NCBI GenBank assembly: GCA_027924585.1 | Contig: BSBM01000123.1 | Coordinates: 17,624,001-17,688,000 of the forward strand | DNA: 64,000 nt | Direction of reading: 5' to 3' | DNA from: Larix kaempferi | Taxonomy: Eukaryota; Streptophyta; Pinopsida; Pinales; Pinaceae | In this document: positions 11,626 to 22,030 of the stretch, in pieces | How the letters are laid out: every line of letters starts with the position of its first letter | Position numbering within the stretch: the first letter of the stretch is position 1 | Translations under genes and position numbers: made by a program | Notes under the pieces: model-generated | Database searches by the model: none | The model's input: the letters and a program-made list of their open reading frames with translations, nothing else | Told to the model about the DNA's origin: nothing

Positions 11626-12120
11626 TATCTCAAGTAGGGGTTCATGTTTACCTGAAGGTCAAGCCAAAAAGGAGTACCTTAAAGCTGGGAAAATGTGTAA
11701 AGTTGGCACCTCAGTTTTGTGGACCATTCCAGATATTAGCAAGGATAGGACTAGTTAGTATCCTATTAGCTTGCTTCACCCGCTAATATCAAAATTTAGA
11801 ATGTATTTCATGTATCTTTGTTAAAAAAATATGTTCATGACCCTTTTCATGTATTCAATTAGAATGTGATTAAGGTGGAACCAAAGGGAGATTTGTATCC
11901 CGAACCATTGTACATTCTAGACAAGAAGGAAATTCAGCTCCGAAATTGAGCCATCATCCAGGTAAAAGCGTAATGGAAGCACTTCGGACCAGATGAAGCC
12001 ACCTGGGAAACAGAATATGCCATGAAAAAGCACTGAAAAAGGAATATCCATTTCTGTTTCGGAGAAAAACATTGATGGTAGTCTTGTTTTAAGGAAGAGG
12101 TAATGCAATGCCCCCAATTT
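11626..12120 (+). pseudogene. Gypsy K integrase C-terminus and chromodomain-like end
   Basis: The plus strand reads LKVKPKRSTLKLGKCVKLAP near 11,650, then NVFHVSLLKKYVHD near 11,800 and EPKGDLYPEPLYILDKKEI near 11,875, then FGPDEATWE near 11,990. The same motifs occur in gypsy C (53,049-52,588), which reads LKLGSCAKLAP and IPEEATWE, so this is the end of a related pol gene. Several stops interrupt it and nothing of the pol gene lies upstream. Confidence 0.8.
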
Positions 12121-13085
12121 ATTTCTAAAGTTTTGGACTATGTAATTATATTGATAAATTTTGTGAACATCTTATGATATAATTTTATTTAGCAAGTTGC
12201 AGGTAATGTATATCTTAAACAAAATTGCACTTTTTTACGAACTATGGATGTAATCGAGAAATAGGAGCTAGGATTTCACTAAGGGAATAAAAAAAAATTA
12301 ACTCATTTTAAACCTCACCAAATTAAAAAGAAAATAAAATGTTAAATAGTTAATTTCAAGAATATGGTTAGTTTCCATTCCCTAAGATCAAGGGAGAGAG
12401 AAACCCCTCCAAAAATAGTAAATTTCCCCTCCTTGAGGAATTCGAGGGTGAGGGAAGCAATATAAGAACCCTCTATCAAGAAAAAGAAGGTAATGAACCT
12501 TTTCTTGGAAAGAGAGAAAAAAAAGAGAGAAAAAGAAAAGTAATAACATAAAACTAAGTAAACAAAGAAACAAACATGATTTTGAAGAAAAACCTTTTAG
12601 TTCAAGTTCAACTAGTCTTTTGATAAGACCGAGTATTTCTCTATGGACATAGAGGAGATGCATAGGTTGTGCAATTTGGACAAGAGGGGTTTGTTTAATA
12701 AGATTTATTATGAAGGTAACATAATCCCTTATTTTCAAAGCATATGGTCTCTATGCAGATGTTTACTATGTACATAATTCTCTCTTGATCCTATCATCAA
12801 GAAACTGTGAAGACTAGCTTCATATACTTTATCTGTTGCAATCTCCTCAAAATATTAGTAAGCAAGATATTATTGTTCCTTTCATATTGTCTTATTTACA
12901 TTGTATTTAAAAAATTGTATGTTCTTCCAGTGATTCACCCTACCTTGACCCTACGAAACACCCAAATGCACATATGAGACTCTCTTTTTTATTATAAAAC
13001 CCCACCTCTATTTTTATTGCCTTAAGGTCTCCTCTCTAAGGGTCTCAATGATAAATGTTGAAACGGATCCTTGTTTTTATATCTT
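12121..13085. other. No gene seen
   Basis: AT-rich sequence with purine-rich patches around 12,480-12,550. The 116-residue minus-strand frame at 12,738-12,388 is low-complexity (Phe- and Leu-rich) and matches no family I know. It may include the 3' LTR of gypsy K, but no boundary is visible. Confidence 0.45.
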
Positions 13086-13098
13086 GATCAAGCCTAGA

Positions 13099-13449
13099 TT
13101 GATCCTTGTTTGAACAACGATAATGATATGGACATTTCCTTCACCTCTCTAAAGCAATAAGGATGTCCTTACTTTACATATATGCCATTTCAAACATAGT
13201 TACTTTGTGTTAATATCCATCAAGAAAGTGATCCTTGTTTGAATGAGAATGATATAGGCCTTTCCTTCACCTCTCCAAGGCAATAAGGAAGCAATAAGGA
13301 TGTCCTTGCTTTGCATATATGCCATTTCGAACATAGTTAGTAAAGTGATCCTTCTTTGAATGAGAATGATATAGGCCTTTCCTTCACCTCTCCAAGGCAA
13401 TAGGGATGTCAAACATAGTTACTTTGTGTTAATATCCATTAGTAAAGTG
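13099..13449. repeat. Three-copy 100-130 bp tandem repeat
   Basis: Three units start with GATCCTT(G/C)TTTGAA at 13,099, 13,228 and about 13,346. They share CCTTCACCTCTC and AACATAGTTA. Lengths differ through internal deletions and a small internal duplication (AAGCAATAAGG) in the second unit. Confidence 0.85.
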
Positions 13450-13723
13450 AAAACCTTTTTATTTTTCTTAACAAATAATTATTATTTATATTATTAATTT
13501 TTTTTCTCTATATAAAAAGTTATATTAAAATAATTTTATTATTTATATTATTTTTTCTCTATATTATAAGTCATATTAAAACAAGAGTCACGAGGTGACA
13601 ATGTCCTTGACATTGTTATAGCTCAAAACTGATGCCTGTACATGTCTTTGTCTATTTAATTATATCTATGCTCTCACACAGAAAATAAGGCATGAGACGA
13701 GCTTTCCCAGCCAGATCTTCTTG
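13450..13723. other. AT-rich spacer after the JMJ25-like gene
   Basis: Low-complexity AT-rich sequence lies where the JmjC-encoding exons would be expected. No JmjC motif is visible here or further left in the window. Confidence 0.5.
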
Positions 13724-14363
13724 CTAAAGCACCATGACTGTCTCGAACATGGGCAATAGCTCTCGACTGGATTGCTGTTGAGCAGACTCTGCTTCATCAC
13801 CACCAGGCTGGCAACCTTCTCGAAGTTCACGAGAACAAATGAGACAGAGATCATAAGAACAATTTAAGCAGCTTCTGTGATAATCAACAATAGATGTAGT
13901 ACAGTTGTTACTGCAAAAAATCGCAAACGCATTGGACTGGTATGTCAGATAACCACTGTTTGCTATGGCCCTACTCTCAAAAAGTTCTTATTGAACAATA
14001 TATAAGTTCACATCATGATTAGAACAAGTATGTATTAATATTTCATTTGACAAGTTAATGAATGAAAATCTGCATACCAATACAGGCGCTCATCTGGATT
14101 GAGTTTGGCCCTCGGAACTTCTGTTACTGATGCTACTCCTGATAAAAATGTAATTACAGCATGATTGTTAAATTCTAGAAGTAGAAGGTGATAATAACTC
14201 CCACTTGTTTAGGAAACACACTAATTTATCTACCTCGAATCTTCGCCTCCTCTTGTTCCAAGCACTGCTGAGTCCGAATTTGCTTCAGCACAGGAAAAAC
14301 CATATATAGCAGGTGCCTTAAATGGATTATCTTCTCGGCGTTATTTGTTTCCTTCACAATAGC
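13724..14363 (-). CDS. JMJ25-like exons 4-6
   Basis: Exon 4 (14363-14234) encodes IIHLRHLLYMVFPVLKQI, exon 5 (14138-14078) encodes VPRAKLNPDERLYC, and exon 6 (13910-13724) encodes TSIVDYHRSC and CSYDLCLICSRE. All are typical of the segment between the RING-like block and JmjC in this family. Phases at all three junctions agree (0, 1, 2) and acceptors are standard (TTTGGTCAG, TTTATCAG, TTTTGCAG). Exon 6 runs into a TAG after CQPGGDEAES and 20 more residues. Confidence 0.78.
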
Positions 14364-17330
14364 CTGACCAAACAGAAAAAAGAAGTCAGTTTTTAACTGC
14401 ATGTCTGCATCAATTACATTTACAATTAAAAAATACAAACCAATTACCTTCAGGCGACCATCTTCACGCAAGCATGCCTTGCAATTACAATTCCCACGAC
14501 AAACAGGACAAGACTTCTCAATGTCCTTTCTAGTCTGTTCAGGGTAGGTACCTATGTTTCCCATTCCAAACCCACATATAGATTAAAACAAGCAAGAATA
14601 GGGCTTAAGACCATGCCAAAATCAACAATCAGATTAATATTATATGCTTTAAAGAACATCATAATTGAGTGCAGCAACGATTTTAATATCTAACATTCAG
14701 CATTTTACGATTTTGGTGTGCTTTAAAAACCTGAAATATTAACCTTTGAAATGGAATATTTATGGCAATTTATATTAGGTAACGTTATTTGGCTTATGAA
14801 ATTTAGTAAACACTTTGCATAATATCAAGAAGACACTCAAATTTTATAAGTATTATTCAGAGATAATATATATTCTCCAAAGTCCTACAGGTGAACAAAA
14901 GCATTTTCTTTTTTTCAATGAACTTATCCCTGGGTTTTTCTGATGAGAAACGAACCATCTTTTAATGCAGTTGAAGCAATAGCGCTTTCGTTCGCAATTA
15001 GAACAGAAAACTACGCCCTCTTTATCATTCCTTTGGCACTGATGACACATCCGGCTTTGTCCCAACAGATCTCCATTCTTAGCAGACAATTCCTGGAACA
15101 AAATGTGATGTAAGCTTTCAACAGAAGTAATCAAGCACATAGGAGTAAAACAAAATAGCAGCCACTCCACACTGATTAAATTAATAGCATGAAAAAATAC
15201 ACTCAAAACTGGAATTACCTCCACAGTCTAGTTTAGTGGCTCTGTCCCATGCATGGTAGTTATGAGTAACATTTTCATTCAATTACATGCATGTTTATTT
15301 AAAGCCAAGTTGAATGCACAATCTCACTGTTTTATTTAAATTCATAGCTAGTGCACCATATGGGATTACATAGTGCATGATTATTGGAAATATTTTTCCC
15401 ATGCTTAGTTGCATAACACAGCCCAGGGCAAAGTTGTTCATCCACCAATCAGCAGCAAGGCTGACTTCTACCGTTGTAAACTTGTTTTGTCACACTGAAA
15501 AATCATCAGAAATATAGTCAAGTGGTTTACCAAAAGATACCGTGAAGAAATGTCTCATGCACACAATGTCCTCCACATTGAATAACCACACGGCCAAATG
15601 AACCCAGTCTGAGGACTACATTTTATTTTTTTGGTTTATTCCATAATTGCAATAAAAACTGTGGTTTAAAAAACACAAAGACTGCGTTTTCACAGTTCTC
15701 CTATTTTATTGAATATTGATGTCTTTTATAAAGTTAAAATAGTGAGTGTCGCTGGCCTTCAAATTTTGCACTACGAATTATTAAATGTTTACTTCACGGC
15801 CAAATGAACCCAGTCTGAGGACTACATTTTATTTTTTTGGTTTATTCCATAATTGCAATAAAAACTGTGGTTTAAAAAACACAAAGACTGCGTTTTCACA
15901 GTTCTTCTATTTACAAGTAGGATCTGTTTGTATTTATTTTGTTTTCCTTTGTTCTTTTCCCAGTTCCATTATGCCATGTGGTATGAATGTTATATTTTTA
16001 AATGGTTCTTTGGTCTGCTTCGTTTAAGTGGTTTTGTTTTTCGCATGGACCTGTTTTTTCAGTTTTCTCAGAAAATAGATACTATACAGATTTACTGAAT
16101 CTAGAAATAGAGAACACTTTCAACCTAAGTATCTGTACTTGAGAATACAAGTCCACCCCAAAACAACAGACCGGGACCTTAAGAGAGGGGTGCTCATTTT
16201 CCATTGGCTTTGGCAACTGCCCATATAACACAAACGGCATTTCGGGTGCAGTATAAAATCTGGGTCTTTGGCGAGATACTCCATTGTCTTTGACTTTGAC
16301 ATCTGCCAAATGAGGTAACGACTAACAAGTATTTCAGCTGCAGATGTGGCTGAGCAAGAATCCAACCTGGGTCTTTTAGGTGGAAACAGAACCGAAGCCC
16401 TAAAGTTGTGTGATGCACACTGATGACACGAGCTATTTACTGAATTTTGACTCACTTAGGAAATGCCGCCCACAGTCTAGGTTGGAGTTCTTTACATGCA
16501 GAGTCCTACAAAGAGGATTGGGATTAAGAAGAATTAGAACTGACCTTATTCGAAGAATGCCGGAAAGATTTAGGCTTTGCATGATGAATAGATTCACGAT
16601 CAACACACTTGCTGTCTTCATAATCCATAAATGGGCTCTCCCCATTCCTATCATCCAATTGCGAGGGCATTTCTGTCTTGTCTCTCTTCTTCTTCTTCCT
16701 CCTCTTCGCCATAGCCATCTCGGCGCCAGAGGCAATTAACAACTCGTCAGTAATATCATCAGCAGACCTTTTCTTCGTAGTATCCTTCAAATTAGGATCG
16801 CTACCCCTCCCCATGCCGAAGCCTTCCCTTTCTGCCACCGCAGAGTATTTATTCAGCTCATCCTTATTGTCACCAACCTTTCTTCCCTTCAAATAGGACA
16901 CGTTTCCCCTTTCAGAGGCCCCCGTTTCCACTTCCGGCTTCGATTTCTTCCTCAAGCCATCGCTATCAGCTAACGTCTTCTTAAAATTATCCTTCAAATT
17001 AATGCTGCTTCCCTTGTCAAAGGGCTCCGCTTCTGTCTCCGCCCTTAATTTCATTGGACCATCAGACTTTTTCTTCAAATGAGAGTGCTTCCCCTTTATT
17101 TCCGTCTCTTCGCCCCTTAATTTCTTCTCAACCTTGCGGCCATTGTGGGTAACTGCCTTAGGGCTAGGATTGCTAGGGTTCTTGACAGCAGAAGCCAGAG
17201 CAAGCCTTTTCTTGGCCTGTAGAATATGTTTTTCGCAGAGAGTCTTGCCCTCCATGGCCTGGCCGGAACACCTCCACTGCTTTCCATCCGACCTCTTGCA
17301 TCGCAATTCGTTTGGCACAGGCTTCATCAT
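13724..17330 (-). CDS. JMJ25/KDM3-like demethylase gene, 5' half, probably broken
   Basis: Six exons fit together: 17330-16545, 15092-14956, 14551-14448, 14363-14234, 14138-14078, 13910-13724. Introns have GT-AG ends, with 1.45 kb in the first. Family members (lysine-specific demethylase JMJ25-like) carry a WRC domain, RING-like zinc fingers and a JmjC domain that removes methyl groups from histone H3K9 in the nucleus. WRC (C11, C21, C32, H35), a Lys/Arg-rich nuclear signal and the zinc fingers are present; the JmjC part is not. Exon 3 carries what looks like a 4-base duplication that shifts the frame, and a TAG ends exon 6. Without the 4 bases the exons total exactly 467 codons including the stop. 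JmjC exons could lie beyond the window, but a 5' gene fragment is more likely. Confidence 0.75.
14448..14551 (-). CDS. JMJ25-like exon 3: RING-like block with a 4-bp duplication
   Basis: It encodes YPEQTRKDIEKSCPVCRGNC and CKACLRED, the second zinc-binding block. The acceptor ATAG is followed by GTACCTACCCTG, where one expects GTACCCTG. The extra TACC (or CTAC) puts a TGA four codons into the exon if exon 2 ends at the family-typical site. The rest of the exon is well conserved, so the lesion looks recent, or it is bypassed by other splicing. Confidence 0.75.
14956..15092 (-). CDS. JMJ25-like exon 2: first zinc finger
   Basis: The acceptor TTTTGTTCCAG precedes 15092 and the frame joins exon 1 in phase 0. 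It encodes CHQCQRNDK, CSNCERKRYC and NCIKRW, the first zinc-binding block of JMJ25-type proteins. The family-typical junction lies inside the Trp codon, giving donor GTTCGT at 14955, which is weak. An alternative donor further in would add about a dozen residues and restore the frame of exon 3. Confidence 0.75.
15589..15706. repeat. 118-bp direct repeat in JMJ25-like intron 1, copy 1
   Basis: This segment recurs at 15,795-15,912 with about one mismatch, offset 206 bp. It lies inside the 1.45-kb first intron. Near identity indicates a recent local duplication with no coding role visible. Confidence 0.9.
15795..15912. repeat. 118-bp direct repeat in JMJ25-like intron 1, copy 2
   Basis: Second copy of the 15,589-15,706 segment. 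The 88 bp between the copies is unique. Confidence 0.9.
16545..17330 (-). CDS. JMJ25-like exon 1: WRC domain and basic linker
   Basis: 262 codons from ATG at 17330; the tandem Met makes the exact start ambiguous by one codon. Residues 10-35 form the WRC zinc-binding motif (RCKRSDGKQWRC, then GKTLCEKH). A Lys/Ser-rich linker follows, with KRRKKKKRDK near residue 212 as a likely nuclear signal. The exon ends AAG|GTCAGT in phase 0. Reading past the donor hits a stop six codons later, which supports this junction. The region is more GC-rich than its surroundings. Confidence 0.8.
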
Positions 17331-17880
17331 TAAACCCTACAAACCCCCAACTGATGCCCAAAAAAACACAATTTATCCCCCGAAAATCCCCTTGCAGAGC
17401 TCAGATCACCACAATTAACGACCAATGCAAAAAACAGTCACCGCATGCCATACAGAACGCGTCCTCCATCTCGTATTTCTCTGCCGTGCGACCCCTGTAA
17501 CACAACCGGAGAAACTAAACAGCGAAAGAGATAATTATATGCCGCAGAAATAAAATGCAAGCCAGAATTTACCACAGATCAAACTTGAATTTCACGCAGC
17601 TGCCCTTCACCCGGGAAAGAGTTAACCGGCGACTAAATATAAACTAATTGCGGTTTCGTCCGTTGGTTTTACATGACGGAGAAAATTCCCAAACCTGATG
17701 ACAACTACAAGTGCCATAGAGTCCCATCCAGTGCAGGTCCAGTGCTGCACGAGTCCCATCCAGTGCAGGTCCAGTGCTGCACGACTGAATCCGGGAAGAA
17801 GATTTGCTGAGGTCAGGGCGCCGCCACCCCCTGGGACGCTGATAACGAGGCTTATGTCATGCGTCCTGATCCAATCAAAT
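17331..17880 (-). promoter_or_regulatory. Upstream region of the JMJ25-like gene
   Basis: About 550 bp before the start codon is comparatively GC-rich and should hold the 5' UTR and promoter. It includes a 32-bp tandem duplication (17,719-17,782; unit GAGTCCCATCCAGTGCAGG and 13 more bases). I see no convincing TATA box. The assignment is by position only. Confidence 0.4.
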
Positions 17881-18148
17881 GGCTGAAAAAAGGTTTATTT
17901 AATAAAAAAAATTAATAATAAATACATTCTACTAATGTTTTTCCCATAGTCTCTCAAACATTTCATGAGACACCGGATTAATCCTAGTGGATGAAAAACT
18001 AAATGTCAAGGACATAATAATCTTATTATTTTAATTATATTAACTATATTAACATAATCTTATTATATTAATTATATTAACATATTCTTATTTTATATTA
18101 TTAATTTTATATAAATAATTATTCTTTTAGATCATTATTTTTTATAAC
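17881..18148. other. AT-rich spacer
   Basis: Mostly simple TA-rich sequence with repeats of TTATATTAATTATATTAACAT. The LINE 3' end abuts it. No gene is visible. Confidence 0.5.
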
Positions 18149-19505
18149 TTTTTTTTCCGAGAAAAAAAGCATACTATTGATATTCAACTTTGAATCAAAT
18201 AGTACATAATGTTCAAAGATCAGTATCATGGATCTACCACCCTCATATGAGTGTGTACCAGAAATAACTTATACAATCAAAACCAAAAACAGACCAAAAG
18301 GTCCTTGGCCCAGCATATAGCTGTTTACGGATATAGCATGTTCAAATAAAAAAAACTATAACTTAATCATAAACAAAACAGTGGATCAGTCTAATAAGCA
18401 ATAGCTACCCTTATCCACACACTGGTTTTCTAAGTATTCCTCCCACAAAATGTAATCTTTTATAGCAGTCAGTGCAGATTTGGAAAGTATGTCTGCCTGC
18501 TCGTTATGCTCCCGAAAAATGTGCTCCAAAGTAACCTGTCCCAGCTTCAGAAGTTCCTCCTTAACACGGTCACACCAATAGGTCAAATTTAAAACATTCA
18601 GTTGATATTCCCCCAGTGCCCATTTAATGGTGACCCTGGAATCACCAAAAATAAGTGCATTAACTAACCCAAAACAATTTGCCACCTTGACAACACACCA
18701 TAAAGCCAGAATCTCAGCTTTCATGTTGGAGCCTTTACCACACTTCATCTGCAATGTAAAATAGTGCTCACTATTAAGATATATAAGCCCACCAGCCCCA
18801 CATTCACCAGAGTCCGAAGCACCATCAAAGAAACAAATAGGACGAGTAAATGTGAAGTTCAAAGATCCAATGTTTCGAAGGCTCCGAGATTTACATACCC
18901 CCTGAACTTTCGAGTAATAACTGATAACCAACTCAGTCACCTGCTGCAGCCGAGGTTGTAAATCTTCGAAAATAGCCTTGTTTCTGGCTCTCCAAATAAC
19001 CCAACAAATATAAATAGGCAATGTCTGGTGTTCTTTACATTCAGATCGCCAATTGTACAGAGAATTTGCTAAGTAATCTCCATCCCATCTAGCATTAATA
19101 TGAAGATAATTGCAGAGATGTTCCCAAAGAGTCATGGTAAAAGAACACTCCAGAAATATATGCTTAGATGTTTCCAAATTGCAACGACACAGTAAACACA
19201 TGCTGGGACCAGCCCAGCCCATAGCTTGTAGGTTTTCCCACGACTTCAATCTATCAAGTAATGCCAGCCAAAAGAAACATTTCATTTTGAGTGGTACAGG
19301 CCACTTCCATAGTATAGTGCACCACCACTGCTTCGGGAAAATGCATCTGCCTCTAATCAAATAATTGTATGCAGTACTCACAGTCACAGACCCATTATGT
19401 TCATTACCACACCAAACAATCCTGTCAGCGCCAAGGCTGAGCCGAATACCATTAGTGTTCAATTGATGAATGTAATGTCTCCTTATATCTGTATCATTTC
19501 ATATT
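18149..19505 (-). mobile_element. 5'-truncated plant LINE with RNase H
   Basis: A minus-strand non-LTR element runs from about 19,505, where coding begins abruptly, to a poly(A) seen as T8 at 18,149-18,156. It keeps the last third of ORF2 and a 3' UTR of about 230 bp. 5' truncation is the usual result of target-primed reverse transcription. A related LINE (D) at 62,683-63,790 has the same domain order and a similar 3' end at 34,593. No clear target duplication was found in the AT-rich flanks. Confidence 0.8.
18386..19462 (-). CDS. LINE ORF2 C-terminus: zf-RVT and RNase H
   Basis: 358 open residues; the frame extends upstream of the first Met to about 19,505, so the Met is not a real start. 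Residues 36-112 form the zinc-binding domain after reverse transcriptase (WKWPVPLKMKCFFWLAL, CLLCRCNLETSKHIFLEC). Residues 205-335 are a plant-type RNase H with all acidic residues visible: FFDGAS, MKAEILAL, FGDSRV and EHNEQADILSK. The enzyme would remove RNA from the cDNA hybrid. This part has no internal stop, but the RT itself is missing. Confidence 0.85.
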   Translation of the reverse strand: MNTNGIRLSLGADRIVWCGNEHNGSVTVSTAYNYLIRGRCIFPKQWWCTILWKWPVPLKMKCFFWLALLDRLKSWENLQAMGWAGPSMCLLCRCNLETSKHIFLECSFTMTLWEHLCNYLHINARWDGDYLANSLYNWRSECKEHQTLPIYICWVIWRARNKAIFEDLQPRLQQVTELVISYYSKVQGVCKSRSLRNIGSLNFTFTRPICFFDGASDSGECGAGGLIYLNSEHYFTLQMKCGKGSNMKAEILALWCVVKVANCFGLVNALIFGDSRVTIKWALGEYQLNVLNLTYWCDRVKEELLKLGQVTLEHIFREHNEQADILSKSALTAIKDYILWEEYLENQCVDKGSYCLLD

Positions 19506-19639
19506 ATAAATTATATTTATATTTTTAATTATATAAATAATATATTTCACTCATTAATTGTATTTATATTTATTTTTTATTTTTTAGAGGTTAAAAGAAA
19601 ATTATTATTATAAAGAGATCATTAACCTTAATTTTGATC

Positions 19640-19830
19640 ATCAAAATTTGAACGAGTGTTTCATAGTGAAACTGGGCTGTAGACAACGCCTAAAACTCTA
19701 AAACTCGAGCGTTAAAGATGAAAATCACTTTATATTAGAGTGCCCTGCCTACACCCATATTAGATCTCAAGTACATAATCTCTGTTCAAACACAAAACTA
19801 TAGCCAGCTAAATACACTTCTCTTTAAGCA
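19640..19830 (+). pseudogene. Fragment of a non-LTR retrotransposon C-terminus
   Basis: The plus strand at about 19,706-19,790 reads VKDENHFILECPAYTHIR, which resembles the conserved tail (E-D-E-x-H-F-x-x-x-C-P-x-Y) of some non-LTR elements. The preceding frame is broken. The fragment is short, so the identification is tentative. Confidence 0.45.
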
Positions 19831-19986
19831 TTTTAAACATATAAATAATATTTTAAAACAAATATTATTTATAACCCAATATTATTTACAGTTCAACACT
19901 TCTAATGACAAAACAACATAAAATCCTTCTGACATATCCAATCTAAAGAGCATCAAAACCTAAAACCTATTAAAGTCTACAAAGAA

Positions 19987-20183
19987 TCTGCAAAAAAGAA
20001 CATGTGCAGACCATTTTAACTATGTATAAAGTACAAAATACCAAATTCAAATTTTAAATTAACTTAAACAATTCTATTATATTGTTCTGCACAAAAGAAC
20101 ATGTGCAGACCATTTTAACTATGTATAAAGTACAAAATACCAAATTCAAATTTTAAATTAACTTAAACAATTCTATTATATTG
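19987..20183. repeat. 99-bp tandem duplication
   Basis: Two adjacent copies of a 99-bp AT-rich unit starting TCTGCA(A/C)AAAAGAACATG, almost identical. No coding content. Confidence 0.9.
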
Positions 20184-20699
20184 AATGACAATGTACGCTT
20201 TTTTTTTTAATTAACTTAAAAAAACAAAATGTACGCCCGGAGGCTACCTGCTGCTCCTTGTGATCACGTGCTAAGAACATTGCCTTTCTTTAAAACATAA
20301 AAAAATTTCAACGAATCTGAAGACCGAGTATATGCGGGCAGCGGACTGAGTATATACATGGAATATGCGGACTGAATATATACATGGCAGGCGTGTGATT
20401 TGGTACGGGTACTTTTCCACCGAAAAGTGAAAGCATCAATATTTGGATTTTAGCGCATTCCGCTTTTGTAGAGAGTGTATAGAAGACAAATTCCCACCGA
20501 CACGGCGAAGATCATGCACTATATTTACCACAATCAAATGAAAGGAATATTCTTACGTTTTGGAGGAAGAATACATGAAAATTTTGTAATCAATTATTTT
20601 TTTATTTATATGAAAATCTTCAACATGGAAATTTTGCTTCATATGTGAAGCAATTAAACATATTTTATATCTTTTAAGTGATTGTAAAATATTTCAAGT
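20184..20699. other. No gene seen
   Basis: Unique-looking AT-rich sequence. It includes one CACGTG at 20,263-20,268, not interpretable on its own, and a short local repeat of GGACTGA(A/G)TATATACATGG near 20,344-20,390. Confidence 0.4.
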
Positions 20700-22030
20700 G
20701 ATTGTTTAAGCTCCCCCACTGGTGGATTTAACTAAAGAATTGGTATTGCAATTTACTATAAATTATCATGATGTCTTGAAGAACTAGAATACTTTTTGTA
20801 CTAGGAAGCCATGAATATACCCCACAAGTATTTAAGGATTCCAGATAGAATTACTACTAGATTAATAAGTCAACTCTATGGTGAAGAGAATGCCACACAA
20901 TTCAAAGAATTTTGAGTCCCTCTGATTAACCAAGTTACAAATATGGAAACAAATTTAAATTGGGCTTCTATACTACTAGCTTCCATGGATCACACATCTC
21001 TAGGGCCAAACACATAGCCACATGCATTCCTCCATCACTCTTTATGTCTTCATATTTATTGTACATAGAATATGTTTCAAATATATAGTATCCTAGAGCT
21101 AGCATGGCATTGGAAACCAAACAAACCTCCTATTCACGTGTACTATCAAATGCTTTGGGAACACAAATTTAAAATGGATTATAACTAGATCTGCAAGTTT
21201 TTCATAGCACCCATGTATAGGCTGATATTCTACACACCTCTGAAGTGTATGTTAGATAAAGCCATGCAAGCAATTAGGGAAACTAGAGACTAGTATGTAA
21301 CAGAGAATGGAACCTACATTAGAATATTTGGAGCTACAAAAGGTCCACCTCTTCTTCCCAAATTCATACTATATAAGATAGTGCTCCGAGAAATTCCTTA
21401 TCATAACTTTGTAAATGAAGTAGGTGTAGTCTTAGCCACATAAAAGAAATCATTATGGCCTCCTTTGTCATTCTTTGTGGGATCATATGGCATATCGAAT
21501 GTCAAAGATGCAAAGGAAAAAGCAGAAGATCTTGAGGTTTTCCATTTCTGTGAAGAGAGGTTAAGATGACACGACCCTCTCAATGTGGTCTACCAACATT
21601 GCTAGGCATGCAAGTTCAAGGTGGCCCTCTCAAAATGAGTCTTGGAAAGAGGAAGAGATTTATCAAAGAGTTACTTCACTAGACACGGTAGCACACATGA
21701 TTCGTACTAAAGGAAAATGATCTACCAGTATGAGGAGGGAGCAACAAGAGAAAGAGAAAGCTTAGAGAGTAGTAGTAGCAGTAGCAATTATGGGGGAAGA
21801 AGCAAGAATAAAGGCAAAACTCTGTGCCTTAGAAAAGTCATGGGTTGAGGTAAAATCTCAAGGTACTAGAACTAAAGAGGAGGTTGATGCTAGAGCCATG
21901 CAAGAAGCCAAAGCTACAACTAGAGCCAAGTAGGTAGCTAAGGCAAAAGCCATAGAAGAATTAGAGAAGAAGAAAACAATGAATCTCAATAGAGGGACAT
22001 CGACACCTCAAACCCCATTTTGCCTTTAGG
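20700..22030 (+). pseudogene. Decayed gene of the unnamed family, copy 2
   Basis: Plus-strand frames, interrupted by several stops and shifts, read YLRIPDRITTRLISQLYGEE near 20,830, NMETNLNWASILLASM near 20,945, FFIAPMYRLIFYTPL near 21,200, ENGTYIRIFGATKGPPLLPK near 21,305 and WPPLSFFVGSYG near 21,458. A Lys/Glu/Ala-rich, coil-forming tail follows to about 22,010. The block from NWAS to LLPK lines up with the minus-strand copy at 5952-6929. I do not recognise the family; its placement among retroelements suggests a mobile-element gene. Confidence 0.5.

Noticed and set aside
13666-13854. 62-codon minus-strand frame at the end of the JMJ25-like gene
   Set aside because: It is out of frame with the conserved exon 6 reading and has no family motif.
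16120-16455. 111-codon minus-strand frame with CHQC between JMJ25-like exons 1 and 2
   Set aside because: Exon 1 joins exon 2 at 15,092 in phase with good splice signals and family-typical protein, so this lies in the intron. The CHQC match is too short to count as a zinc finger.
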